Below, piece after piece: positions 8,593-17,102 of a stretch of 64,000 bases of DNA. Within the stretch, counting starts at the first letter, position 1. Every line of letters starts with the position of its first letter. Position numbers and translations under genes: made by a program. Below the pieces are notes generated by a model that had not been told where the DNA came from, ran no database searches, and worked only from the letters and a program-made list of their open reading frames with translations. The stretch is from Haloarcula japonica DSM 6131 (GTDB lineage Archaea > Halobacteriota > Halobacteria > Halobacteriales > Haloarculaceae): the NCBI RefSeq assembly GCF_000336635.1, contig NZ_AOLY01000005.1, positions 41,757-105,756 of the forward strand. The letters are read 5' to 3'.

Positions 8593-9948
8593 CTAATCCC
8601 CGTAGTCTCCGAGTTCGCACTCGGCGGCCGGGCCGCCGTCACAGTCGTATCCGACCGCTTTCGTAACCCTGAGCAGGTCATAGAACCGACCGAGGGACTG
8701 CTCGGACTCGGGAAGCCCTTCGACCACCGGCACGCCACGCTGGGCCTGATGGTCACAGCGCCGCATCGTCTGGCTGCCCAGCCCAACCGAATATTCGTGA
8801 TCTTCCAGCTCTCGGATAACCGCCGGCGGGTAGAACGTACCGGCTCGCTCGACAGCCGCGGCGTACTGGAGTGTCTGCGCGTAGGCCAGATGGGCCACGC
8901 CGGAGGGTCGCTGTGCGTTCCCATACTCCGCGGTGAAGGCGTTCTTGAACTCGTTCGAGAGGTCGGACGAGGCGCTGGTATCCCACGCCACCGTCCCGAC
9001 GACACCGTCGAGCGCCGTCGAGGCGTTCTGTGCCACGATGCGGTTGTACAGCGGCACCACAATCCCTACCTCGTCAGGGAGGATTTCCTGTGCCTTTGTC
9101 AGTGAGTTCGCGGCGTCGAGTCCGTAGTGGTCGAGGAAGACGACCTCCGCACCGGCGTCCCTGGCCTGTTTGAGTGGCTCCTCGTAGTCCGTCGTCCCGA
9201 GACGCGTCGGGATACTCGTGAGTTCGACCCAGCCACTCGACGTGAAGAAATCACGGATCGACGACTCCATCGTTTGCCCCCAGTTGTAGTCCGCGTAGAT
9301 CTGGACGTACTGGGCGTCTCGGCCGAACCGTTCTTTGAGCACCGGAACCAGCGCCTGTGCGGTCATGTACGCGTTGAACATCTCCCGGAAGCTGTAGCGG
9401 ACACAGTCCCTCCCAGTCGTATCGTTCGAGTGCGTCAGGCAGCACATATACGGGACCTTCTGGGCCTGTGCGACCTCCTGCTGAGCGATGGCGACGGAAC
9501 TGGATGAGCCGCCGGAGAACATGATGACGTCGTCCTGCTCGATCATCTCCTCGGCGTTGGCCGTCGCGACATCCGGCTTCGTCTCCGTGTCTGCAGTGAC
9601 GTACTCGACGGTTTTTCCGAGCATGCCGTCACCGCTGAGTACGTCAAAGGAGCCCTGTCCGACCCAGCCACCGCCCCCGTTGAGATGCTTGACGGCCAGT
9701 TCGTACCCCCGAAGTTCGTCGCGCCCTTCGGCAGCGTATGTCCCGGACTGTGGCACATTGAAGCCGAGCGTTACCGCATCGCCGCCGACCGGATAGTTCC
9801 CGAGCGGTGGGTGCTCCGGTGTGTTTTCGGCTCTCGATCCCCCGCCTTGGCACCCCGCCAGCCCGGCGAGCCCCGCGGCACCGACCCCACCGGCAAGTTG
9901 TAGTAGCGACCGCCTGTCAACTGCTTCTCCCCCTCTTTCCAATCCCAT
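8593..9948 (-). CDS. ABC-type amide/amino-acid substrate-binding lipoprotein (LivK/UrtA-like)
   Basis: Type-I periplasmic-binding-fold receptor, 451 aa, anchored outside the membrane. The N-terminus has a twin-arginine motif (VDRRSLLQLAGG) and a lipobox (LAGLAGC), so Tat export and lipid modification are expected. The body shows family features such as TLGFNVPQSGTYA and IMFSGGSSSSVA. ATG 9948 is chosen because it puts the Tat motif 11 residues in and has a TATA box 23-32 bases upstream; the frame extends further 5' without a reason to use it. No permease or ATPase gene is nearby, so it is an orphan: either it borrows another transporter, or it is a chemotaxis receptor like haloarchaeal BasB/CosB. 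The ligand (urea, amide or branched amino acid) is unknown. Confidence 0.8.
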   Translation of the reverse strand: MGLERGGEAVDRRSLLQLAGGVGAAGLAGLAGCQGGGSRAENTPEHPPLGNYPVGGDAVTLGFNVPQSGTYAAEGRDELRGYELAVKHLNGGGGWVGQGSFDVLSGDGMLGKTVEYVTADTETKPDVATANAEEMIEQDDVIMFSGGSSSSVAIAQQEVAQAQKVPYMCCLTHSNDTTGRDCVRYSFREMFNAYMTAQALVPVLKERFGRDAQYVQIYADYNWGQTMESSIRDFFTSSGWVELTSIPTRLGTTDYEEPLKQARDAGAEVVFLDHYGLDAANSLTKAQEILPDEVGIVVPLYNRIVAQNASTALDGVVGTVAWDTSASSDLSNEFKNAFTAEYGNAQRPSGVAHLAYAQTLQYAAAVERAGTFYPPAVIRELEDHEYSVGLGSQTMRRCDHQAQRGVPVVEGLPESEQSLGRFYDLLRVTKAVGYDCDGGPAAECELGDYGD

Positions 9949-9970
9949 ACCAGCTGTTTTGATGGTAAAT

Positions 9971-9980
9971 ATATATAATA
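9971..9980 (-). promoter_or_regulatory. TATA box of the binding-lipoprotein gene
   Basis: ATATATAATA on the plus strand, 23-32 bases upstream of the ATG at 9948, consistent with a leaderless transcript. Confidence 0.6.
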
Positions 9981-10115
9981 CTTTTTTCAGTAGAAATGGG
10001 TGAACAATTAGCATAGAGGGTACTAGTATCTGGTAATAACGTCTGTGTTCTCTTCCGCGATTACATCCACCCTGGCCGCGCACGGAACAGGGGGAGCAGA
10101 GATAGTGTACCGATG

Positions 10116-10760
10116 TCAGTCGAGAATATTGCCGGCTTCGGTGTCTACCGCCACGTCGGTGTCGAGGTCGATATCCTGAATAAGCGCAACGAGGTCCTCC
10201 AGTTCGGGGAACGTGTACACGGTCATCCCGAGGTCGCCGTCGTCGACGGTGATACGCGAGTCGACGACGAACACCAGATCCGAGTCCGGCCAGCCGCCCA
10301 TTTCATCGACGATGCCGTCGGCCGGTCCGAACACGAAGTTCGGGGTCCCCATATCGATGGTTGTCTCCAGCACGTTGGCCCACCCGTCGATGAACGCGGA
10401 GGTCATGATGTTGCCGATCTCCTGCATCGCCGACCGTTCCATGTCGGAGAACCCCTCGCCCTCGCTCGGTTCGCCCATCCCGCCCATCATCGCGCTGGCC
10501 ATCTGCTTGCTGTCCTCCGGTTCGAGCAGGAACAGAACGTAGCCGTAGGGCGGTTCGTTCAGTTCGACGTAGATGCCGACGCCCTTGTCGTCGCCGATGT
10601 GTGTTTTGACGTCCTCAATGTCGAGAAAATTGATCTGTGAGGTCCGAACTGTCGCGTCGAGCCCGGTCAACTGACCGAGGTTCTCCGCGACTGTTCCGGA
10701 CCCCTCCTTCGCCATCTGGTTGAAAAGGTCCAGCTTCCGCACGTCGACTTTCAAGCCCAT
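10116..10760 (-). CDS. cheC: CheC-family CheY-P phosphatase
   Basis: Chemotaxis adaptation protein expected to dephosphorylate CheY-P in the cytoplasm. The 214-aa product matches the CheC/CheX/FliY active-site pattern [DS]-x3-E-x2-N-x22-P exactly: S110, E114, N117 and P140. The N-terminal helix (about 11-33), which carries a second copy of the site in typical CheC, has lost the E..N pair here, so only one phosphatase centre is apparent. An acidic C-terminal tail of about 20 residues follows. It is a lone gene between the binding lipoprotein and the amtB operon; a transducer gene lies 2.8 kb away, but no cheA, cheY or cheD is in the window. Confidence 0.85.
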   Translation of the reverse strand: MGLKVDVRKLDLFNQMAKEGSGTVAENLGQLTGLDATVRTSQINFLDIEDVKTHIGDDKGVGIYVELNEPPYGYVLFLLEPEDSKQMASAMMGGMGEPSEGEGFSDMERSAMQEIGNIMTSAFIDGWANVLETTIDMGTPNFVFGPADGIVDEMGGWPDSDLVFVVDSRITVDDGDLGMTVYTFPELEDLVALIQDIDLDTDVAVDTEAGNILD

Positions 10761-10970
10761 ACCTTCTGGAGCGGCGCGAGCGGCTTAACGCCACCGCTGG
10801 GAGCCACACTCACCAGTGGATTGGGTCTGGTAGCCGACCGTCGGTAGTTCCACAGGGTACAAGAGAAGACATTCAGCCACCACGCAGTCGCTATAGACAC
10901 GTCCCGTTGTCCCTCTGGGCATGTCTCATCCCCTGAACCGGCAGGAAAAACAGGGCTACGGGCGTCGTCT

Positions 10971-11429
10971 TCAGACGTCAGTTCCGTCGACCGGGAACTG
11001 CTCGTGTTCACACACCGTGTTCAGTACAACCGATGTCGAGGCGGATCGGATATCCTCGTCGGTCAGCAGCGTCTTTATCCGCTCGTTCATCGACTGCGTG
11101 TCGGTGAACTTCCCGACGGCCACGATGTCGTGGTCGCCGGTCACTTCGTAGACCGCAATCATCTCGCGTCGATCCCGTAACTGGTCCACCACCCGTCCGA
11201 GCCCGTCGCCCTCGACGGAGAGCTGGAACACGGCGGTCACGTCGTAGCCCAGCGCCCCGTAATCGATGTCGACGGTGTATTCGTCGATCACACCGGTCGC
11301 CTCCAGGTCGTCTATCCGGCGCGATACCGTGGTCGCCGCGATGCCGGTCGCAGCGGCGACGTCACGGGCGCTGGCCCGGCCGTCCTGGAGCAGTGCGTTC
11401 ACTACCTGTCTGTCGGTATCATCGACCAT
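10971..11429 (-). CDS. Lrp/AsnC-family transcriptional regulator
   Basis: 152-aa DNA-binding regulator. An N-terminal winged helix-turn-helix (about 4-50, with GRASARDVAAATGIAATTVS) is followed by an alpha/beta RAM effector-binding domain (about 65-140). It is the last gene of an apparent amtB-glnK-lrp operon, starting nine bases after glnK. That context suggests control by an amino acid or nitrogen signal of ammonium uptake or the nearby nitrate genes; this is inference. The ligand is not predictable. Confidence 0.87.
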   Translation of the reverse strand: MVDDTDRQVVNALLQDGRASARDVAAATGIAATTVSRRIDDLEATGVIDEYTVDIDYGALGYDVTAVFQLSVEGDGLGRVVDQLRDRREMIAVYEVTGDHDIVAVGKFTDTQSMNERIKTLLTDEDIRSASTSVVLNTVCEHEQFPVDGTDV

Positions 11430-11438
11430 TTCGTCCGC

Positions 11439-11804
11439 TCAGACTGCCTCTGGGCCTTCTTTGCCGGTTCGGACCTGGTAGGCGTTGTCCACGGGGAGGA
11501 CGAATATCTTGCCGTCACCTTTCTCGCCGGTGTGGGCACCGTCGGCGATGGCATCGACGACATCCTTTGCGGGGATGTCGGCGACCACCGTCTCGACTTT
11601 GACCTTCTGATGCAGGTCGACGACGTACTCCTCGCCGCGCCACTGTCCCTTCTTTGCGGGCTGTGAGCCGCGGCCGGACACGTTCGTCACTGTCAGCGAG
11701 GGTGCGCCGACCTCCGCCAGCGCCTTCTTTACATCGCCGAGTTTGTCCGGTCGAACCATTGCCACTACCATCTTGATTTCAGAATCGTCGGTTTCGTCAG
11801 TCAT
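11439..11804 (-). CDS. glnK: PII nitrogen-regulatory protein GlnK
   Basis: Trimeric PII signal protein of 121 aa that senses 2-oxoglutarate and ATP/ADP and gates AmtB by inserting its T-loop. The T-loop (about 44-60) reads [19 protein letters not shown], and the ATP-binding signature near the C-terminus is [14 protein letters not shown]. The position of the uridylylated Tyr51 of bacterial PII is Trp55 here, so that modification is ruled out at this site. An acidic N-terminal extension of about nine residues is present. The gene overlaps the 3' end of amtB by eight bases, the classic amtB-glnK pairing. Confidence 0.95.
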   Translation of the reverse strand: MTDETDDSEIKMVVAMVRPDKLGDVKKALAEVGAPSLTVTNVSGRGSQPAKKGQWRGEEYVVDLHQKVKVETVVADIPAKDVVDAIADGAHTGEKGDGKIFVLPVDNAYQVRTGKEGPEAV

Positions 11805-13125
11805 CTTGGGAACCTCCGTCAGTACGCATGCTCGGGCTCACTTTACCACCATCGGCAACGACGCTCTCGCCACCACCGAACTCGGGGTAGGTCTCGACGC
11901 CGTGTTCGCTGACGTCCAGCCCTTCCTGCTCGTGCTCGGGCGTAACTCGGGCCTGACCGGCTGCCTTGAGGGCGTACCAGACAACCCCGGTTGCGACAAT
12001 CGTCCAGCCCGCGATAGCGGCGACTCCGATCAGCTGTGCGATGAAGGCGTTGATGACCGACCCGACCGTGCCGGACGTGGCGACGAACGGGAACAGCAGC
12101 GTACCGAGCACACCGGCGCTACCGTGAACCGGGAAGACGGCACAGACGTCGTCGATTTTCATCCGGTTCTCGATGAAGCTGAACACGACCGGCAGCTGTC
12201 CGCCTGCGAGGCCGCCGACGATGATTGCGCCCCACCACGTCGTGGTGTCGGGAATCGCCGTGATGCCGACCAGTCCGGCGAGCAGTCCGTTTGCCACGTA
12301 CAGGGTGTCGACCTTCCCGGTTTTCAGCCACGCGACCAGTCCGGCACCCATCGCACCACAGGCCATCGCGATAGTCGTCGTCATCGCGACACGGCCGACC
12401 GTCGCGAACGCACCGAGGGCAAGCGATCCGTCCTCGACGACGAAGACGGTCGCCGCCGTACCGACGTTGAAACCGTACCAGCCAAACGCCAGAATGAGCG
12501 TTCCCAGAACGGCGAACGTCAGGGAGTGGCCCGGGATGACGTTCGCGGAGCCGTCCTCGTTGTACCGACCCATGCGTGGGCCGAGGACGTATGCCGCCGT
12601 GAGGCCCGCGATGCCGCCCATGCCGTGGACGATCATCCCGCCGGCGAAGTCGTGGAATGCCTCGCCGCCGAAGCTAATGTACGCGCCGGCCCACGTGATT
12701 CCGGTGACGACGGGGTAGATGACCGCCGCCAGCAGGAACGTGTACGTGATGTACGCGCGGAGCTTGGCTCGTCCGGCGACTGCGCCGGAGACGATGGTCG
12801 CTGCCGTCATCGCGAAGACAGCACCGAACAGCCAGCCGACGTAGTCGTTTGCGGCCCCGGCACCGAACGCGGGCGAGAACCCGCTGCCCCCGACCAGGGA
12901 ACTGATCCCCGAGCCGATAAGGAAGAACACCGTCACCCCGACCGACCAGGTCAGGAGGTTCTTCGTCAGCTGGTTCGCGACGTTCTTCGAGCGCACCTGC
13001 CCCGCCTCCAGCATGGCGAAGCCAGCGTGCATGAAGAAGATCAGGAACGATACCACCAGTACCCACATCAGGTTGACACCCTCCGCGAGTACGGTCGGAT
13101 CTACTTGTAGTGCAGTGTAGCTCAT
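11797..13125 (-). CDS. amtB: Ammonium transporter AmtB
   Basis: 442-aa Amt/Rh channel, eleven hydrophobic helices, importing ammonium across the cytoplasmic membrane. The two pore histidines fall in conserved contexts: [16 protein letters not shown] and [14 protein letters not shown]. The N-terminal helix contains [17 protein letters not shown], an Amt hallmark. The cytoplasmic tail (about 395-442) is acidic and unusually long, as in haloarchaea. Start at 13125 is preceded by AGGTGA (minus strand). It heads the operon amtB-glnK-lrp, so expression probably responds to nitrogen limitation. Confidence 0.95.
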   Translation of the reverse strand: MSYTALQVDPTVLAEGVNLMWVLVVSFLIFFMHAGFAMLEAGQVRSKNVANQLTKNLLTWSVGVTVFFLIGSGISSLVGGSGFSPAFGAGAANDYVGWLFGAVFAMTAATIVSGAVAGRAKLRAYITYTFLLAAVIYPVVTGITWAGAYISFGGEAFHDFAGGMIVHGMGGIAGLTAAYVLGPRMGRYNEDGSANVIPGHSLTFAVLGTLILAFGWYGFNVGTAATVFVVEDGSLALGAFATVGRVAMTTTIAMACGAMGAGLVAWLKTGKVDTLYVANGLLAGLVGITAIPDTTTWWGAIIVGGLAGGQLPVVFSFIENRMKIDDVCAVFPVHGSAGVLGTLLFPFVATSGTVGSVINAFIAQLIGVAAIAGWTIVATGVVWYALKAAGQARVTPEHEQEGLDVSEHGVETYPEFGGGESVVADGGKVSPSMRTDGGSQDD

Positions 13126-13589
13126 TTCTAGCTCACCTGTTTCGTTTTGTCATCGACTGCCGTCTGCATGTCCAACTTTCCCCCATTCTGGCTCAACTTC
13201 TTCAACTCTTTCACGAGAAAGGGTCTGGTAACAGCACTACATAAGGTTTGCCTTTATGAATACGGAAATTAGAGGGGATGTGGTAGACGACCGTCCAGAT
13301 TATGGTATGATATTATGGATATAAGGTTGTTCTACGTAAAGAAAGTCCGTATATGCACACTGGAATTTTGGACGTTTGTCGACCCCGGTTCCGGCCGCAG
13401 GGGGCCAAATAGGCCGTTTTTGCTTGCGCGCGCTCTCGGCTGGCGGGTGTTGCCAGCGACAACAGGGTTATACCTCGCGACCACAGATTCGGATTTAGTA
13501 TAAATGTCCGGAAAACAGTGGGGGGACGTGGCACAATGTGCCGATAAACTGTACAAGTCGATTATGCTTCGGAGGGTTCATAGCTGATT
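13126..13589. promoter_or_regulatory. Divergent control region between amtB and the transducer gene
   Basis: 464 bases without a supportable gene; the short frames here lack haloarchaeal codon character. Seen: AGGTGA before amtB, a small inverted repeat CTTTC-acga-GAAAG at about 13213-13226, A/T-rich stretches around 13240-13340, a TATA-like TTAGTATAA (13495-13503) facing the transducer gene, and GGAGGG about 15 bases before its ATG. Confidence 0.45.
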
Positions 13590-15200
13590 ATGGCTTCGGA
13601 CCACTACCCCTCCGTTCCGGACCAGTCGACGGCCGTGACAGAGGAACGGGCAGTCGCGAACGCACAGGGCGCACTCGATGTCGTTCAGGCGGCGTCGGTG
13701 ACTGTCGGCGAGCAGCTCGCGGCAATTGACGACCGTGCAACGGCACAGGCGACCGACGCACAGTGGATCGCCGATGAGGTGTCGTCGCTTTCGGCTACAA
13801 TCGAAGAAATCGCTGCGACTGCGACCGAGGTCAGCGAGCAGAGCCAGCGGGCAACGGATGCGGCAAACGACGGGCGGAAAGCGGCGGCTGACGCCATCGA
13901 GTCGATGGACGAGGTCCGCGAACTGGGCCAGGCGGTCGCCACAGAGGTGGCCGCCCTGCAGGACCAGGTCGACCGTATCGCCGATGCGCTGGCCGGCATC
14001 GACCGCATCGCTGATCAGACGAATATGCTCGCGCTGAACGCCTCGATAGAGGCAGCGCGGGCAAGCGGCACCACCGATACGGACGGGTTCGCCGTCGTTG
14101 CAGACGAAATCAAGGGGCTCGCCGAGGAGTCCCAGCAGCAGGCTGAGGAAATCGAGACGACGCTGGCTGCGGTTCGGGATGCCACCGATGACACCGTTGC
14201 CCAGCTCGACGAAGCTATCGACGGTATCGACACCGGGGCCGAGCAGGTCACCACGGCGATGGCTCGGCTCGACGACGTGGCCGACACCGTCGCGGAAACG
14301 GCCGACGGCATCGCGTCCGTCTCGGCGGCGACCGATGAGCAGGCGACGACGAGCGAAGCGGTCGCCCAGCGGTGTGAGACGGTGTCGGACCGCGCCGCTG
14401 CTATCGAAGACGACCTCTCCGAGATACGTGCCGCCCGCTCCGAACAGACTGCAATGCTGGACGAGATCGACGACGTGCTCGCCGCTGCCGAGGCCGACCG
14501 GCAGGACCGACTGGCGGACGCGCCGACGGTCCCGACCGGCATTGCCGGCCTCGACGATCTCTGTGGCGGTGGCCTCGTCATGGGCGGTCAGGCTGTCTTC
14601 CGATACGCTGACGGGACCCAGGTCGACGGGGTCGTTGCGCAACTGTGCGCGACGGCTGTCGCCGCCGGCCGGGCGGTGTCGCTGACGCCGCCGCCGTCAC
14701 TGGACCGGTCGACGCTGGCCGCCGCGTTCGCGGCGACCGACCACTCGCTCGAAGACGCGCTCGACGACGACGCCCTGTTCATCCTCGACATGTTCGGGCA
14801 CTGGGACGCCAGATACAACATGTTCGACCTCGAACGGACCTCGCTCGCCACCGCCAACGAGACGACGGCGACCAGACGGGACGCCCCGCTGGTCATCGTG
14901 GGCAACATTCAGGGAGAGATACGGATGATGGGCGAACAGGCCGCCAGAGAAGCCCGGTACGAGAACGATGACGGCGTCTTCGAACCCCACGACACAGTGG
15001 TCAACGTCATCGACGACGACGCGGTCCCAGCTACGCTCGCGGCGTTCTACTCGGGCGCTGCCGATCAGGAACTCACGCTGACACAGACTGACGGCCGCGA
15101 GTACCTGACGCTCACGGCCTCGCCGCGTGGCACTGTGGGGACGAAACAGTCGGTCTCCCGGCTGTCGAGCCCACCCTTCCTCCGGCTCAGAGACAACTGA
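13590..15200 (+). CDS. Soluble methyl-accepting transducer fused to a degenerate KaiC/RecA-like domain
   Basis: 536-aa chemotaxis-type transducer with no membrane segment and no N-terminal sensor. Residues about 20-300 form a long coiled coil with the MCP signalling tip at about 137-158 (RIADQTNMLALNASIEAAR), which would contact CheA/CheW. Residues about 310-536 resemble the KaiC/RadA fold: PTGIAGLDDLCGGGL matches the start of such domains. The segment where Walker A belongs (GGQAVFRYADGTQVDG) has no GK[ST], so ATP binding by the usual loop is unlikely. The C-terminal domain may be a sensory module like the MEDS/HTR-like domains. The stop overlaps the start of a histidine kinase gene (TGATG), implying coupled synthesis. 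Confidence 0.8.
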   Translation: MASDHYPSVPDQSTAVTEERAVANAQGALDVVQAASVTVGEQLAAIDDRATAQATDAQWIADEVSSLSATIEEIAATATEVSEQSQRATDAANDGRKAAADAIESMDEVRELGQAVATEVAALQDQVDRIADALAGIDRIADQTNMLALNASIEAARASGTTDTDGFAVVADEIKGLAEESQQQAEEIETTLAAVRDATDDTVAQLDEAIDGIDTGAEQVTTAMARLDDVADTVAETADGIASVSAATDEQATTSEAVAQRCETVSDRAAAIEDDLSEIRAARSEQTAMLDEIDDVLAAAEADRQDRLADAPTVPTGIAGLDDLCGGGLVMGGQAVFRYADGTQVDGVVAQLCATAVAAGRAVSLTPPPSLDRSTLAAAFAATDHSLEDALDDDALFILDMFGHWDARYNMFDLERTSLATANETTATRRDAPLVIVGNIQGEIRMMGEQAAREARYENDDGVFEPHDTVVNVIDDDAVPATLAAFYSGAADQELTLTQTDGREYLTLTASPRGTVGTKQSVSRLSSPPFLRLRDN

Positions 15201-16549
15201 TGTTCGGTATCGACGACACCGGTCGGATTACGTTTGCGACAGAGGAGTTCGCTGCACTGCTTGCCCGAACATCCGCCGAACTTGTCGGCACACCCGTCGA
15301 CACGCTGGTGGCAGCCGAGGATCGCGAGACACTGGCCGAAGCCAGACAGGCCGTCAGCAGTGCTTCAGACCGGCTGACACGGACCTGCCAGGTCACACTG
15401 CGCCAGAGCGACCGCTCTCGCCCGGTTACGATTGAACTCACGACCGCAAACGACGGGTCCGTGGTCGGCTCGCGCTGCCAAACGACCGAGACAGCCGACC
15501 CGTTTCAGCACCTGTTTGACCTCATCCAGGACGCGGTCGTCGGCTTCGAAATCGTCAATTTCGTCCCGATTGTGCGGACGGTCAATCCCGCGTTCATCGA
15601 GACTTTCGGATACGACCGCGAGGAAATCGTCGGCGACCCCCTCAACGAGTACATCGTTCCCGGTGACCGTGTTGAAGAGGCGGTCAACTACGACGAGCGA
15701 ACGGCCGCCGGGGAAGTCAACTATGCCGTCGTCTCCCGGGAAACAGCCGACGGCTGCCGCGAGTTTATCTATCGCGGCGTCCCGTACGACACGGTCGACG
15801 GCCGTCGCTGTGGGTTCGCGATGTACACGGATGTGACGGACAGCCGGCGGCAAAAGCGCCGGCTCCGTGTTCTCCATCGCGTCCTGCGGCACAACCTTCG
15901 GAACGAACTCTCTGTCATGTTCGGGACGTCCGAATACGTTCGTGCCCACGCAGCCGACTCGTCCGTCTCGCTGGCCGCCTCCCGCGCCCTCGACGCGGCT
16001 GACCGCCTCGCCGCCGTCAGCGAGAAAGCCCGGAGCGTCGAAACCGCGCTCGACGGGGACGCCGACCAGTCGGTCGACGCGGCGGCATTGGCCCGGTCTG
16101 TCGCTGATAGCTATCGCCCGGATGCACCGGTCGAAACGGCACTCCCGAGCACACTCCCTGTCACTGGTGGGACGGCCGTCTACGACGCCGTCGACAATCT
16201 TGTCGAGAACGCAGTCGAACACACACTGCCGGGTACGGCCGTCCGAATCACAGCTGAACAGGCCAACGGCGACGCGTTCGTCCGTGTTCTCGATGACGGC
16301 CCCGGTATTCCCGCCGCCGAGCGAGCCGTCGTGTTCGAGGACGCGGACATCACGAACCTCCAGCACGGGAGTGGCCTCGGTATCTGGCTCGCCCGGTGGG
16401 TCGCCGAGACGGCCGGCGGCAGCATTGAGTACGACCGAACCGACGGGTGGACGACCGTCTCGCTTCGGTTCCCGCTGTCCGATGCCGATACCGAGGACGT
16501 GCTTACAGTGCTCGATGCCCCGGAATCAGCGGCCGAGCCGACGCGGTAG
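15200..16549 (+). CDS. PAS-domain sensor histidine kinase
   Basis: 449-aa cytoplasmic kinase without membrane helices. Two PAS-like domains (about 1-85 and 100-215) precede a haloarchaeal HisKA H-box with the phospho-acceptor H231 (VLRHNLRNEL). The HATPase domain follows, with an N-box (DNLVENAVEH), G1 box (DDGPGIP) and G2 box (GSGLGIWLAR). No receiver domain and no response-regulator gene is adjacent. The ATG overlaps the stop of the transducer gene by one base, so the two proteins probably act together, perhaps sharing a stimulus. The stimulus is unknown. Confidence 0.88.
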   Translation: MFGIDDTGRITFATEEFAALLARTSAELVGTPVDTLVAAEDRETLAEARQAVSSASDRLTRTCQVTLRQSDRSRPVTIELTTANDGSVVGSRCQTTETADPFQHLFDLIQDAVVGFEIVNFVPIVRTVNPAFIETFGYDREEIVGDPLNEYIVPGDRVEEAVNYDERTAAGEVNYAVVSRETADGCREFIYRGVPYDTVDGRRCGFAMYTDVTDSRRQKRRLRVLHRVLRHNLRNELSVMFGTSEYVRAHAADSSVSLAASRALDAADRLAAVSEKARSVETALDGDADQSVDAAALARSVADSYRPDAPVETALPSTLPVTGGTAVYDAVDNLVENAVEHTLPGTAVRITAEQANGDAFVRVLDDGPGIPAAERAVVFEDADITNLQHGSGLGIWLARWVAETAGGSIEYDRTDGWTTVSLRFPLSDADTEDVLTVLDAPESAAEPTR

Positions 16550-16619
16550 TCGCTGCGACGCTCTCAGAAGTATCCTGCCCCAGTAGCCACGGCCGGCGAG
16601 GCCGACGCAGACCGGGACG

Positions 16620-17102
16620 TTATCGCCTGAGCGCCGCAGTGAGTGCGATTGCACCCAGCACGACGCTTGCCAGCGCCAGCGGCGACAGCGGCGGTACGTC
16701 GAGCTGAAAAAGCAGCGTCGTCACCACGACAGCTCCCCCGACCAGCCCTGTCGTCCCCGCGATGTGGGTGAGTTCGACGGGCGTACCGGGTGCTGTTCCG
16801 AGGTCCGCGTAGAGGTCGATAGCCGCATGGGCAAACGTCCAGGCCAGCACCGTCGCACCGCCGGCGACCAGCACTGTCGTCGTGGTTGCTCCCTGAAGCG
16901 CGGCCACCAGCAGTGCCAGAAACAGCGACGCGCTGGCGAAGTCGACCAGCCGTCCGGACTGAATCAGTTGCCCGCCAGCGAGCAGGACCACGCCGACGAG
17001 GGCGGCGGCAGTCGAGACGGCGCTGATACCGGCGACGAACAGCGTCACAACGCCCGCCGCCAGCGCCGCACTGCCACAGACGACCCCGGTCCGGGTACTC
17101 AT
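16620..17102 (-). CDS. DUF7519-like membrane protein of the DUF58 operon
   Basis: 160-aa hydrophobic protein with about five predicted helices and an Arg-ending tail. It has no enzymatic motif. It is the last gene of a four-gene operon (DUF4129, DUF7269, DUF58, this gene) joined by 4-base overlaps. The assignment to the haloarchaeal DUF7519 family rests on size, topology and position. Role unknown, probably membrane assembly with the DUF58 protein. Confidence 0.6.
   Translation of the reverse strand: MSTRTGVVCGSAALAAGVVTLFVAGISAVSTAAALVGVVLLAGGQLIQSGRLVDFASASLFLALLVAALQGATTTTVLVAGGATVLAWTFAHAAIDLYADLGTAPGTPVELTHIAGTTGLVGGAVVVTTLLFQLDVPPLSPLALASVVLGAIALTAALRR

Noticed and set aside
11743..13110. 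455-codon frame antisense to amtB
   Set aside because: Shadow of amtB; the composition is Arg/Asp-rich without any motif.
13315..13503. 62-codon frame in the amtB/transducer intergenic region
   Set aside because: Basic and aromatic composition unlike haloarchaeal proteins and no promoter or family signal.
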